Assembly: GCF_003053565.1 (NCBI RefSeq)
Contig: NZ_QAXS01000004.1
Coordinates: forward strand, 1-64,000
Source of the DNA: Halanaerobium saccharolyticum
GTDB taxonomy: Bacteria; Bacillota; Halanaerobiia; Halanaerobiales; Halanaerobiaceae
Length of the DNA stretch: 64,000 bases
Direction of reading: 5' to 3'
The notes under the pieces are model-generated. The model was not told the origin of the DNA and did not search any database. It worked only from the letters and a program-made list of their open reading frames with translations. A program made the translations under genes and the position numbers. Within the stretch, counting starts at the first letter, position 1; every line of letters starts with the position of its first letter. Positions 18,204 through 26,748 of this stretch are shown here, one piece after another.

Positions 18204-20654
18204 TTGTCTGCTAGTGCTGAAATGTTATTAGAAGTTGGCAAAGAAATAAAAAAAGAAATAGAGACAGCAGCTGGGAATGAAATTTTTATTAGAGCTCAAT
18301 TAAATAATAAAAATATCATTGAAGAGTTTGAAGTGCTGGCCAGAGGCAACAGTTATTCGGCACCTGCAGTTATTAATAATTTAATGGCTGGAGAAATGGT
18401 TATTCACAATCATCCTTCTGGAGACCTGACACCTTCTGCAGCTGATATTAGACTGGCAGCAAAAATGGCAGCCAGAGAAATTGGTTTTGCGATTATAAAT
18501 AATCAGGCTGATCAAATTTATGTTGTAGTTGAAGCAGGAACAAAAAAAGAAAAGAAAAAATTAGATAAAGAGGAAGTTTTAAGTTATTTTAAAAAAGAGG
18601 GGAAATTAGCCGGTGAATTAAAAGGTTTTTCGGAAAGAAAAGAACAGCTGCTTACAGCTGAAAAAATTATCGATTCATTTAATCAGCACCAATTTGATTT
18701 CATTGAGGCTGGTACCGGGACTGGAAAATCTTTTGCCTATTTAATACCTGCTCTTTTTTATAATGATTTAAATCAGGCTAGAATAGTGGTTTCGACAAAT
18801 ACAATTAATCTTCAGGAACAGCTGATTAATAAAGATTTAGTTACCTTACAGCGGGTGCTTGATTTTGATTTTAATGCAGTTTTAGTTAAAGGGAGAAATA
18901 ATTATCTCTGCCTGAGGAAATTCAAAAATTTTAAAAAGAATTTTGATAACAACGAGCTTGAAATAGACGAGAAAATTTTTAGCGAGCTAAATGAGTGGAA
19001 AAAGCAGACTGAAAGTGGAGAAAAAAGCGAAATTAATTTTCAGCTGAAAAATAAGGTCTGGAATCAGATTGCTGCCGAAAGTGATCTCTGTTTAAAGACA
19101 TCCTGCCCCTTTTATGCTAACTGCTTTTTTATGCAGGCCAGAAAGAAAATATATAAGGCTGATATTTTAATTGTCAATCACCATCTTTTATTGTCTGATG
19201 CAAGAGTAAAAGAGGATACAGGTTCTGTTGACCGAGGTATTTTACCCAATTTTAATCATCTAATTATTGATGAGGCTCACAATATTGGCGAAATTGCAAC
19301 TGATCATCTGGGCTACCCGCTTTATCAGCCCCTGCTGGATAACTGGCTTAAAAGACTGAGTGGAGACAAAAAATCATTACTGTCAGAAATTAGAGAAGAT
19401 ATTGCCTTTACTGTTGATTCTGATCAAAAAAGGCTGCGGGAAATTTTAGATAAAAGAATAATTCCTACAACCCAAAAAATAAGAGATTTAATTCCTCAGT
19501 ATTTTAATGAACTCAAGGATTTGATTTCTGATTATAAGGATAAAAAGATTACAGTTGATGATAAATTAAAAAGCAATCCTAAATGGCAGGAATTCTATCA
19601 GACTGCCCAGGATCTGGCTGCTTATTTAAAAAACGATTTTTCTTTTCTGCAGATCATTTACGAAAATTTATATCTTGGTCTGGAAGCAGAGACAGATGAG
19701 AGTGAAATGAAAATCAAATCCAGTTTAAATCGCTGTCAGGATTTAATAAAACGTATAGAATTCAATTTAAAGGCTGAAGATGATGATTATGTTTTCTGGC
19801 TGGAGTCGAGCTACTATAGAGGCTCTGAACAGACTGTGCAGAAATCAGCTCCGATTGATGCTGGAAAATTTCTGCCGGATATGATTTGGTCAAAATTAAC
19901 GAATATCATCTTTACTTCTGCTACAATTACAGCTGCCGGCTCTTTTGATTATTTTTACCGCGAAACCGGGATATCTAAAGCGGAAGAGCTTAAGGTGGAA
20001 TCACCTTTTGATTATTCAAAACAGGCAGAACTTTTGATTCCAGTGGATTTTCCAGATCCAGGCAGTAAAAGTTTTCTTAAGGAACTTGTGGTCAGCCTCA
20101 AAGAAATTATTTCTAAAACTCAGGGCTCAACGATGGTTTTATTTACCTCCTATCGTATGCTCAGCTACTGTTATAACAACTTAAAAGCAGAGCTGGAAGA
20201 GATGGGGATTAGAATATTGTCACAGTCAAAATTATCCCGAAATTATATTATGCAGGAATTTCACAGTGAATATAAAACAATAATTTTTGGGACTTCAAGC
20301 TTCTGGGAAGGAGTAGATTTACCTGGGGATCTGCTGAAATATCTGGTGATGGTTAAACTTCCATTTCCTGTTCCTGGTGAGCCGCTGTATCAGGCAAAAG
20401 AAGATCTCTTAAAAGCAAAAGGTCTTAACCCTTTCTATAATCTTGCTCTACCTCAGGCGGTAATTAAGTTCAGGCAGGGTTTTGGAAGATTAATCCGCTC
20501 CAAAAAAGATTCTGGTTATATTATTCTATTTGACCGGAGAGTTAAAAGTAGATCTTATGGACAGAAGTTTTTAGATTCAATTCCGACAGGATGTCCGGTC
20601 TTCGAAATCAATCAAAAAGAAATTATAAAAAAATTAGAGAATAATGGAGTTTAA
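18204..20654 (+). CDS. dinG: DinG/XPD-type helicase with N-terminal RadC-like JAMM domain
   Basis: Superfamily 2 iron-sulfur DNA helicase. Residues 1-120 do not belong to the helicase: they contain H68-N-H70, seven residues, S78, two residues, D81, the exact HxHx7Sx2D signature of JAMM/MPN+ metallo-domains such as RadC. The helicase follows with Walker A EAGTGTGKS (about 168-176), four cysteines for a 4Fe-4S cluster (LCLRK, DLCLKTSCPFYANC), the DEAH box IIDEAHNIGE, then GTSSFWEGVDLPG and QGFGRLIRS. The TTG start is seven bases after GGGAGG, three bases behind nfo. The role of the JAMM part is unknown; metal binding looks intact. Confidence 0.88.
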   Translation: MSASAEMLLEVGKEIKKEIETAAGNEIFIRAQLNNKNIIEEFEVLARGNSYSAPAVINNLMAGEMVIHNHPSGDLTPSAADIRLAAKMAAREIGFAIINNQADQIYVVVEAGTKKEKKKLDKEEVLSYFKKEGKLAGELKGFSERKEQLLTAEKIIDSFNQHQFDFIEAGTGTGKSFAYLIPALFYNDLNQARIVVSTNTINLQEQLINKDLVTLQRVLDFDFNAVLVKGRNNYLCLRKFKNFKKNFDNNELEIDEKIFSELNEWKKQTESGEKSEINFQLKNKVWNQIAAESDLCLKTSCPFYANCFFMQARKKIYKADILIVNHHLLLSDARVKEDTGSVDRGILPNFNHLIIDEAHNIGEIATDHLGYPLYQPLLDNWLKRLSGDKKSLLSEIREDIAFTVDSDQKRLREILDKRIIPTTQKIRDLIPQYFNELKDLISDYKDKKITVDDKLKSNPKWQEFYQTAQDLAAYLKNDFSFLQIIYENLYLGLEAETDESEMKIKSSLNRCQDLIKRIEFNLKAEDDDYVFWLESSYYRGSEQTVQKSAPIDAGKFLPDMIWSKLTNIIFTSATITAAGSFDYFYRETGISKAEELKVESPFDYSKQAELLIPVDFPDPGSKSFLKELVVSLKEIISKTQGSTMVLFTSYRMLSYCYNNLKAELEEMGIRILSQSKLSRNYIMQEFHSEYKTIIFGTSSFWEGVDLPGDLLKYLVMVKLPFPVPGEPLYQAKEDLLKAKGLNPFYNLALPQAVIKFRQGFGRLIRSKKDSGYIILFDRRVKSRSYGQKFLDSIPTGCPVFEINQKEIIKKLENNGV

Positions 20655-20657
20655 AAT

Positions 20658-21584
20658 ATGACTAATACAAAAATATTTACAAAATACTTTTTAATTTTAG
20701 CCGCTATCCTTATATTTTCTACTGCTGTTAATGCTGCTCCCAGTCTAAGTTTAATCTATGTCATTCAGCAGGGTGATACACTTTCTGAGATTGCTGCTGA
20801 TTATGATGTTGAGATAGAGCAGTTAAAAGCTGAAAATAACATTTCTAATCTGGCAGATATTAAAATGGGTGATGAACTGGTTATCCCTAAGAAGCTAGTT
20901 AAGAAGGATCAAAAAGAAACAGAGACACTATTTAGTGATTTCAAAACTCGCAAAGAAGAACTTTCTTTTTCGATTAATACTCACTATGCTGCCAGAATTA
21001 ACCCCGGTCATCAGGCCCCTGATATTGACAAGATACCAGAGGATAAAATTATAGATTATTATGTTGGACCCGGTGACACTCTTTATGATCTGGCGAGAGA
21101 TTTTAGTACTACCATTGGGACAATTTTAGCCCTTAACGATAAAGATAATAGTTATTTGCGCAGTGGAGAAAAAATTAGACTTCCGATTCATAATTTAACT
21201 TCTCATCAGATATTGAACCACAGGGTCAGCAAACAGGAGCTTGATCTTTTAGCTCGAGCTATCTATGGTGAATCCAGGGGAGAACCCTATGTTGGTCAGG
21301 TTGCTGTGGCTGCTGTAATCATTAATCGAGTCTTAAGCCGTCAATTCCCAAATACCTTTGCCCAGGTTATATATCAGGGAGGGCAGTTTTCGGCAGTTAG
21401 CGATGGTCAGATTAATCTGACACCAAATCAGACTGCTTATAGAGCAGCAAGAGAGGCACTAAACGGCAGTGATCCAACAAATGGAGCTCTTTATTTTTAC
21501 AACCCTCGAACAGCTACTCGAGTTAGTTTTTTTGAAGGTAGAAGAGTAATAACTAAAATTGGCGATCATGTTTTTGTAGAATAG
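20658..21584 (+). CDS. secreted LysM cell-wall hydrolase, SleB/CwlJ family
   Basis: A signal peptide (MTNTKIFTKYFLILAAILIF, cleavage probably after VNA) is followed by two LysM peptidoglycan-binding repeats (YVIQQGDTLSEIAADYDVEIEQL and YYVGPGDTLYDLARDFSTTIGTI). A C-terminal Hydrolase_2 domain follows, beginning LDLLARAIYGESRGEPYVGQVAVAAVIINRVLS. Its first Glu is the predicted catalytic acid of SleB-type lytic transglycosylases. In spore formers such proteins open the cortex, but the family also occurs in vegetative walls. The start has a GGAG eight bases upstream. It is followed at once by a polysaccharide deacetylase, forming a wall-remodelling pair. Confidence 0.88.
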   Translation: MTNTKIFTKYFLILAAILIFSTAVNAAPSLSLIYVIQQGDTLSEIAADYDVEIEQLKAENNISNLADIKMGDELVIPKKLVKKDQKETETLFSDFKTRKEELSFSINTHYAARINPGHQAPDIDKIPEDKIIDYYVGPGDTLYDLARDFSTTIGTILALNDKDNSYLRSGEKIRLPIHNLTSHQILNHRVSKQELDLLARAIYGESRGEPYVGQVAVAAVIINRVLSRQFPNTFAQVIYQGGQFSAVSDGQINLTPNQTAYRAAREALNGSDPTNGALYFYNPRTATRVSFFEGRRVITKIGDHVFVE

Positions 21585-21595
21585 GGGTGAAGATT

Positions 21596-22396
21596 TTGCT
21601 ATCTTGTTCAGCCGAAACTTTCCAGCTTTTTAAAAAGAAGCTGGCTTATTTTTTTATAATAATAATAATAATATTTTCCAGTAGTTCTGTTCTGGCTCAA
21701 AATAACTTTAGGAGCAATTACAGCTCCCGAAGACTGGTTCCAATTTATCAGGTAGATAGAAATGATCATAAAATTACTCTCACAGTTGATGGAGCCTGGG
21801 GCAGCAATCAGACTGAAGCTCTGCTGGAACTGTTTAAAAAAGAAGATATTAGTGTTTCATTTTTCTTTGCCGGCATCTGGCTGCAGAATAATCCAGATCT
21901 AGTTCAGAAAATTTTAGCTGCTGGACATCAGATTTATAATCATTCCTACAGCCATTCTCATTTTAATAATTTAACTAAAAATGAAATAATAGAAGAGCTT
22001 CAGAAAACTGAGGCAATAATTAAGCAGTATCAAAACTCTGAAACTGGACTTAAACTTTTTAGACCACCCTATGGTGAGTATAATGACTTAGTAATCAAAA
22101 CAGCAAGAGAACTTGGCTATCAGGTGGTTCAGTGGAGCCTTGATTCTCATGACTGGATGGATCCCGGCCGAGAATATATAGTTGAGCGGGTTATAAAGAA
22201 TATTAACTCAGGAGATATCCTACTTTTTCATAATAATTCAGAGAATATTGTAGAGATACTAAGTGAAATCATTCCAACTCTAAAGCAGGATTATCAATTT
22301 GTCAAAATAGAAGATCTAATTTATAATGATAACTATCAGATAAGTTCTCAAACTGGTTTACAATACAAAATAAAGGATGATGCTAATGGAAATTAA
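21596..22396 (+). CDS. exported polysaccharide deacetylase, PdaB/YlxY-like
   Basis: A NodB-type carbohydrate esterase 4 domain follows an N-terminal hydrophobic export segment (KKLAYFFIIIIIIFSSSSVLA). Motif 1 is TVDGAWG rather than the usual TFDDG, as in the PdaB/YlxY subgroup. Motif 2, HSYSHSH, supplies the metal histidines, and RPPYGEYN, DSHDWMDPG and DILLFHNN follow. It probably deacetylates peptidoglycan or another wall glycan. I choose the TTG at 21596 (266 residues) because AGGGGTGA at 21583-21590 makes a good ribosome site for it; the in-frame GTG at 21587 lies inside that site. YlxY also sits near pnp in B. subtilis. The end overlaps dut by 11 bases. Confidence 0.85.
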   Translation: MLSCSAETFQLFKKKLAYFFIIIIIIFSSSSVLAQNNFRSNYSSRRLVPIYQVDRNDHKITLTVDGAWGSNQTEALLELFKKEDISVSFFFAGIWLQNNPDLVQKILAAGHQIYNHSYSHSHFNNLTKNEIIEELQKTEAIIKQYQNSETGLKLFRPPYGEYNDLVIKTARELGYQVVQWSLDSHDWMDPGREYIVERVIKNINSGDILLFHNNSENIVEILSEIIPTLKQDYQFVKIEDLIYNDNYQISSQTGLQYKIKDDANGN

Positions 22397-22826
22397 AGTA
22401 GAAAAGGTCAATAAGGATATTGAATTACCAAAATACCAGCATTTTGGCGAAGATGCCGGTCTGGATCTGCATGCAGCAGAAGAACTAACAATCAAAAGTG
22501 GAGAATACAAATTAATAAAAACAGGTCTTAAAATTGCTGTTCCCAGAGGTTATGCAGCTTTTGTATATCCGCGCAGTGGTCTAGCTTTAAAAAAAGGTGT
22601 TACAGTTTTAAATGCTGATGGAGTAATTGATTCCGGTTATCGCGGAGAAGTTGGAGTTATTTTAATTAACCATGGGACTGAAGACTTTAATGTCAATTTT
22701 AATGATAGAATAGCCCAGCTGATAATTCAGCAGGTTAATACAATAGAGTGGAATGAAGTAGAGAGTTTAAGTGAAAGTCAGCGAGGAGAAGGCGGCTTTG
22801 GCCATACCGGGATCAAAAAGAATTAG
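22386..22826 (+). CDS. dut: dUTP diphosphatase
   Basis: Hydrolyses dUTP to dUMP and pyrophosphate, keeping uracil out of DNA. The 146-residue protein has the five trimeric dUTPase motifs: DAGLDLHA, PRSGLALKKGV, NADGVIDSGYRGEV (with the catalytic Asp), DRIAQLII, and the P-loop-like RGEGGFGHTG. Of several close ATGs, the one at 22386 has AAGGA at the best distance; those at 22377 and 22380 overlap the ribosome site. It overlaps the deacetylase gene by 11 bases and precedes thrB. Confidence 0.95.
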   Translation: MEIKVEKVNKDIELPKYQHFGEDAGLDLHAAEELTIKSGEYKLIKTGLKIAVPRGYAAFVYPRSGLALKKGVTVLNADGVIDSGYRGEVGVILINHGTEDFNVNFNDRIAQLIIQQVNTIEWNEVESLSESQRGEGGFGHTGIKKN

Positions 22827-22841
22827 GAAAGGATAATTAAT

Positions 22842-23771
22842 ATGCCTAAAATAAAAGTGCCGGCAACTACAGCAAACTTAGGCCCCGGTTATGATACTCT
22901 GGGGCTTGCTTTAAGTTTATATAATGATTTTGAGATTGAAAAAAGAGAAGACGAGCAGTTAAAAATTAAAATTATCGATCAAAATAAAAATAAAGAAATA
23001 AAAATTGCCGCTGAAGATAATCTGATAGCCCTGGCCTATAAAAAATATTTTAACTTTATTGCTGAGGATTTAAGAGGTGCTGAAATAGTTGAGAAAATGC
23101 ATACTCCCCTGGCCAGAGGTCTCGGCAGCAGTTCTTCGGCTATTATTGGAGGCCTGGCTGCAGCAGCAGTAGTATCAGGTAAATTAATCAGTGAAAATGA
23201 TTTTATCCAGCTTGCTGTTGAGTTAGAAAAACATCCAGATAATGTTGTTCCGGCTCTGGTTGGTGGGCTAACAGTAAATTTTTATTGCAATAATAACTAT
23301 GATTATTATAAAATAGATGTGGAGCAGGAACTTGATTTTATTCTGGTAGTACCGGACTTTGAGCTGAAAACTGAAAATTTGAGGCAGGTTTTACCAGCAG
23401 AAATAGATTATCCGAGTGCAATTAATAACCTCAGCCGAGTTGGTCTGCTGACAGCAGCCTTTATTAATAGAGATTATAAGCTTTTAAAAACTGCGATGGA
23501 GGATCAACTGCATCAGCCGTACAGAAAAAAACTAATTAAAGGCTTTGACCAGGTACTTGAAGCAGCCTACAGCAGTGGTGCTTATGGAGCAGCGCTGAGT
23601 GGTGCTGGACCAACAATTTTAGCCTGTGCCCGGCAGAATTCTGCTCAGATTGCCGAAAACATGAAAAAGGTATTTGAGTCCAATTCTATCAGAACAGATT
23701 CTTTTATAGTAAAAGCCTGTAATCAGAGTTTATATCAGTATTTAAAAGAGGAGATATCTCAGAATGCTTAA
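22842..23771 (+). CDS. thrB: homoserine kinase
   Basis: GHMP-superfamily kinase making O-phosphohomoserine for threonine. The 309 residues begin IKVPATTANLGPGYDTLGLAL, the classic homoserine kinase N-terminus, followed by the ATP-binding ARGLGSSSSAIIGGLAAA and the C-terminal GAYGAALSGAGPTILA. The ATG follows AAAGGATAA. Its TAA overlaps the start of hom by eight bases (ATGCTTAA), so thrB-hom-lysC are likely one unit. No threonine synthase gene is in the window. Confidence 0.94.
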   Translation: MPKIKVPATTANLGPGYDTLGLALSLYNDFEIEKREDEQLKIKIIDQNKNKEIKIAAEDNLIALAYKKYFNFIAEDLRGAEIVEKMHTPLARGLGSSSSAIIGGLAAAAVVSGKLISENDFIQLAVELEKHPDNVVPALVGGLTVNFYCNNNYDYYKIDVEQELDFILVVPDFELKTENLRQVLPAEIDYPSAINNLSRVGLLTAAFINRDYKLLKTAMEDQLHQPYRKKLIKGFDQVLEAAYSSGAYGAALSGAGPTILACARQNSAQIAENMKKVFESNSIRTDSFIVKACNQSLYQYLKEEISQNA

Positions 23772-25059
23772 ACTGGCCCTGATCGCCAATCAAACAGACT
23801 CTTTAGAGGGTTTTTTTGATTTTTTCATAGAAAATAAAAATAAAATAGAAAAAAAGGCTGCTCAGAAGTTTGAAATTACATATATTTTTAATGATTCTCC
23901 AGAAAATGAAGTCAAAGCTTTTTTGGCAGCCCGGGATGTCGATTTAAAAGTTACTGATAATTATCAGCAGCTGGTAAAAAACAAAGAAGTTGATATAATC
24001 ATAGAATTAAGCCGTAAATTTGAAACTGCGGATTATCTGCTTCAGGCCTTAAAAAATAAAAAACAGGTAATTACAAGTAACCATAAGGTTCTGGCAGAAA
24101 ATTATCTGTTGATCAAAGAGGCTGAGAAGAAGTTTAGAACCAGGGTGTTTTTTTCTGCCGTATTTTCGCCCCTACCTTTAAAAACTCTGCTCAATAATTT
24201 CTATTCTCTGGATGAAGTTAAAGAAATCAATGGGGTTTTAAATGCAACTACCAATTTCATTTTATCTGAGATGGAAAAAAATACTGTAAGCATGAAAGAA
24301 ACAGTTGAACAGGCAAAGGAATTGAGCTATACTGAAGAAAATCCTGAATTTGATTTAAGCGGTCGGGATAGTTTAAATAAAAGTATTTTGCTGGCAGATT
24401 TGATTTACAACACAGCTCTTGATCCTTCTCAGGTTCAAGCCAAAGGGATAAAAGGTATTACAAGTTATGACCTGATCTATGCAGCAGAGCTCGGTTATAA
24501 AATAAAATTAATTTCTACTATTAAGAAGCAGGATGAGAAAATATATTTTGGAGTTAGACCAAATTTAGTTCCTGAGAACTCTTTTTTCTCTTCGTTAAAT
24601 GATAACAGTAATGGAATAGAGTTGTTTTCTAATTATAATTCTAGAACCTTTATTAAAGCCGAAAATAATGAGTCAGCTGCTTCCAATCTATTCAGCCAGG
24701 ATTTAATAAGTGCTGCCGAAATCATCAGCTCTCAAAATGATATTAATTTTGATTTAGAAGCCTTAAGAGCAAATAAAATTAATCTAGATGACCTTTATCA
24801 GCAGCAGGCAAACAACTTTTATGTCAGACTGCAGCTTGAAAAAGATAAACAGATAATTGAAAAAATCAAAGATATTTTTTCAGAAAAAAATCTGGCAGAT
24901 TTAATTTTACATGATAATTTAACTGAAACTCCACTGCTGCCCGTCATAATCATTACTAAAAAAATCAAAGAAAAAGATTTAGAAGAACTACTAAAAGAAG
25001 TCGAGAATCTAGAAGGAGTTCTAACTGTTAATAATGTAATAGCAGTTAAAACAGAATAA
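23764..25059 (+). CDS. hom: homoserine dehydrogenase, divergent
   Basis: Reduces aspartate semialdehyde to homoserine. The catalytic domain is recognisable: VITSNHKVLAE (substrate Lys region), GVLNATTNFILSEM, AKELSYTEENPEFDLSGRDSLNKSILLADL with the conserved Asp and Lys. The N-terminus reads LKLALIANQTDSLEGFFDFF and lacks the GxGxxG loop normally found in the NAD(P)-binding fold. The last 90 residues look like a regulatory ACT-type region. The 431 residues match the usual length, and its place between thrB and lysC supports the call. The weak Rossmann motif leaves some doubt about cofactor preference or activity. Confidence 0.82.
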   Translation: MLKLALIANQTDSLEGFFDFFIENKNKIEKKAAQKFEITYIFNDSPENEVKAFLAARDVDLKVTDNYQQLVKNKEVDIIIELSRKFETADYLLQALKNKKQVITSNHKVLAENYLLIKEAEKKFRTRVFFSAVFSPLPLKTLLNNFYSLDEVKEINGVLNATTNFILSEMEKNTVSMKETVEQAKELSYTEENPEFDLSGRDSLNKSILLADLIYNTALDPSQVQAKGIKGITSYDLIYAAELGYKIKLISTIKKQDEKIYFGVRPNLVPENSFFSSLNDNSNGIELFSNYNSRTFIKAENNESAASNLFSQDLISAAEIISSQNDINFDLEALRANKINLDDLYQQQANNFYVRLQLEKDKQIIEKIKDIFSEKNLADLILHDNLTETPLLPVIIITKKIKEKDLEELLKEVENLEGVLTVNNVIAVKTE

Positions 25060-25093
25060 TAATTTTATCATTAACAATAGGAAGGTGAAACAG

Positions 25094-26317
25094 TTGTCAT
25101 TAATTGTACAAAAATATGGAGGAAGTTCAGTAGCAAATCCTGAATTAATTAAAAATGTTGCCAGAAGAGTAATCGAGGGGTATGAGGAAGGCAATCAAAT
25201 GGTAGTAGTGGTTTCAGCAATGGGAGATACTACAGACCATTTAATAGATCTAATGGGAGACATCACTGATGACCCTGACCCAAGAGAAGTAGATATGCTT
25301 TTAACTACAGGGGAGCAGGTTTCAATTGCCCTATTAACCATGGCAATTCATTCTCTTGGTTACCCGGCAATCTCTTTAACCGGCAGTCAGATGAAAATTA
25401 AAACTAATGAAAAACATAATCAGGCGATGATTACAGATGTAGATACCACTCGTTTGAGAAAAGAACTAGCAGAAAATAAAATTGTAATTGTTGCTGGTTT
25501 TCAGGGGGTAAATGATAATCAGGATTTTACAACCTTAGGTCGAGGAGGTTCCGATACTACAACTGTAGCTGTGGCAGCAGCTATGAATGCTGACCGCTGT
25601 GAAATTTATTCTGATGTTGATGGAGTTTATACTGCTGACCCCAGAATAGTAGAAAATGCCAGTAAGCTCGACTCGATTTCATATGAAGAAATGCTGGAAC
25701 TTGCAAATTTGGGTGCTAATGTCCTTCATCCAAGAGCAGTTGAGCTGGCAAATAATTATAATTTAGACTTATATATTGCCTCAAGTTTTAATAAAACCAT
25801 GGGGACAATTGTTAGAGGAGATGAGAGTATGGAAGGTAAAAAAAATGTAGTTGGAGCAGCGAGTGATTTAGGAGAAATAAAAATTACAGTTGAGAGAGTA
25901 CCGGATGAGCCGGGGATAGCAGGTAAAATGTTTAAGGCTTTAGCTGATGCAGGAGTCAATGTTGATATGATTATTCAGAACCTGCAGCGGGATGAACTAA
26001 ATGATATTACCTTTACTATTAATCAGGAGCAGGAAAAATTGGCAGTTAAGGTCCTGGAAAAAATAAAGGAAAAACTTAAATTTGATAACTATACAATCGA
26101 TAGAGATGTTGCAAAAATTTCTATTGTTGGAGCAGGAATGCAGTCAACTCCAGGGATAGCAGCCAGAATGTTCAGCTCATTTGGGGAAAATAATATTAAT
26201 ATTGAGATGATTACAACCTCTGAGATTAAAATTTCCTGTTTAATAAAAAAAGAAGAAGCAGATAGGGCTTTAAATGTTTTACATAAGGAATTTAAGCTGG
26301 ATCAGATAAATAATTAA
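25094..26317 (+). CDS. lysC: aspartate kinase
   Basis: First step of the aspartate-family pathway. The 407 residues hold the amino-acid kinase domain (IVQKYGGSSVANPELIKNVA, TTGEQVSIALL, GRGGSDTTTVAVAAA, YSDVDGVYTADPRIV) and two C-terminal ACT domains (ITVERVPDEPGIAGKMFKALADAGVNVDMI and ISIVGAGMQSTPGIAARMFSSFGENNINIEMI) for feedback control. I choose the TTG at 25094, which gives MSLIVQKYGG, the family's usual first residues, with AGGAAGGTG ahead of it; the in-frame GTG at 25085 lies in that site. It is 34 bases after hom. asd is about 18 kb away. Confidence 0.96.
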   Translation: MSLIVQKYGGSSVANPELIKNVARRVIEGYEEGNQMVVVVSAMGDTTDHLIDLMGDITDDPDPREVDMLLTTGEQVSIALLTMAIHSLGYPAISLTGSQMKIKTNEKHNQAMITDVDTTRLRKELAENKIVIVAGFQGVNDNQDFTTLGRGGSDTTTVAVAAAMNADRCEIYSDVDGVYTADPRIVENASKLDSISYEEMLELANLGANVLHPRAVELANNYNLDLYIASSFNKTMGTIVRGDESMEGKKNVVGAASDLGEIKITVERVPDEPGIAGKMFKALADAGVNVDMIIQNLQRDELNDITFTINQEQEKLAVKVLEKIKEKLKFDNYTIDRDVAKISIVGAGMQSTPGIAARMFSSFGENNINIEMITTSEIKISCLIKKEEADRALNVLHKEFKLDQINN

Positions 26318-26320
26318 ATA

Positions 26321-26349
26321 TTGCAAAAACTTAAATTTTCGCGTATAAT
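26321..26349 (+). promoter_or_regulatory. strong promoter of the desulforedoxin gene
   Basis: TTGCAA at 26321-26326, a 17-base spacer and a consensus TATAAT at 26344-26349, immediately after the lysC stop. It starts a leader of about 75 bases containing the short inverted pair GCAGT/ACTGC. Confidence 0.75.
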
Positions 26350-26429
26350 TAAAACAGGCAGTTTTTAAGATAGAATTTACTTACTGCTCAAATTTTATTA
26401 TTCTAATTATACTGTGAGGAGGCTAAAAG

Positions 26430-26552
26430 ATGAATGTAAAGAAAAAAGGCGAAGTTTATCGCTGTGAAATTTGTGGTAATGTGGTTGAGGTTAAAGAAGC
26501 TGGTGGAGGCGAACTAGTATGCTGTGGTGAGCCAATGAAATTAGAAGAATAA
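26430..26552 (+). CDS. desulforedoxin (40 residues)
   Basis: A short gene behind a perfect GAGGAGG. The product has 40 residues with cysteines C12, C15, C31 and C32 (CEICGN near the start, LVCCGEPM near the end), the exact ligand spacing of desulforedoxin and of the N-terminal domain of desulfoferrodoxin. Such proteins bind one Fe(SCys)4 centre per chain and usually form homodimers. It stands alone, with its own promoter and terminator, between lysC and asnS, so it is not the truncated front of a superoxide reductase gene. An electron-transfer or oxidative-stress role is inferred. Confidence 0.88.
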   Translation: MNVKKKGEVYRCEICGNVVEVKEAGGGELVCCGEPMKLEE

Positions 26553-26566
26553 TTAAAAAATAATTA

Positions 26567-26595
26567 GGGCCCGGGGTTTATACTCCGGGCTTTTA
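26567..26595 (+). terminator. intrinsic terminator after the desulforedoxin gene
   Basis: GCCCGGGG at 26569-26576 pairs with CTCCGGGC at 26583-26590 (eight pairs, one G-U) around a six-base loop, followed by TTTT. Confidence 0.8.
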
Positions 26596-26748
26596 AGTGC
26601 TTTTAGTTTGAAATTAAAATAATTTTTAATTATTTCTTAAAGGATTTCGCTCTGCTTGCGAGAAGTTATAATAATAGAAATTAATCAAAAAAGATGTGGA
26701 TTTTAAATCAAATAGTTTTAATAGAATATTGGGGAGGAAATTTTTAAA

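Noticed and set aside
26596-26748. Possible T-box or other riboswitch ahead of asnS
   Set aside because: Only about 150 bases are available after the terminator, with no T-box sequence and no terminator/antiterminator pair.
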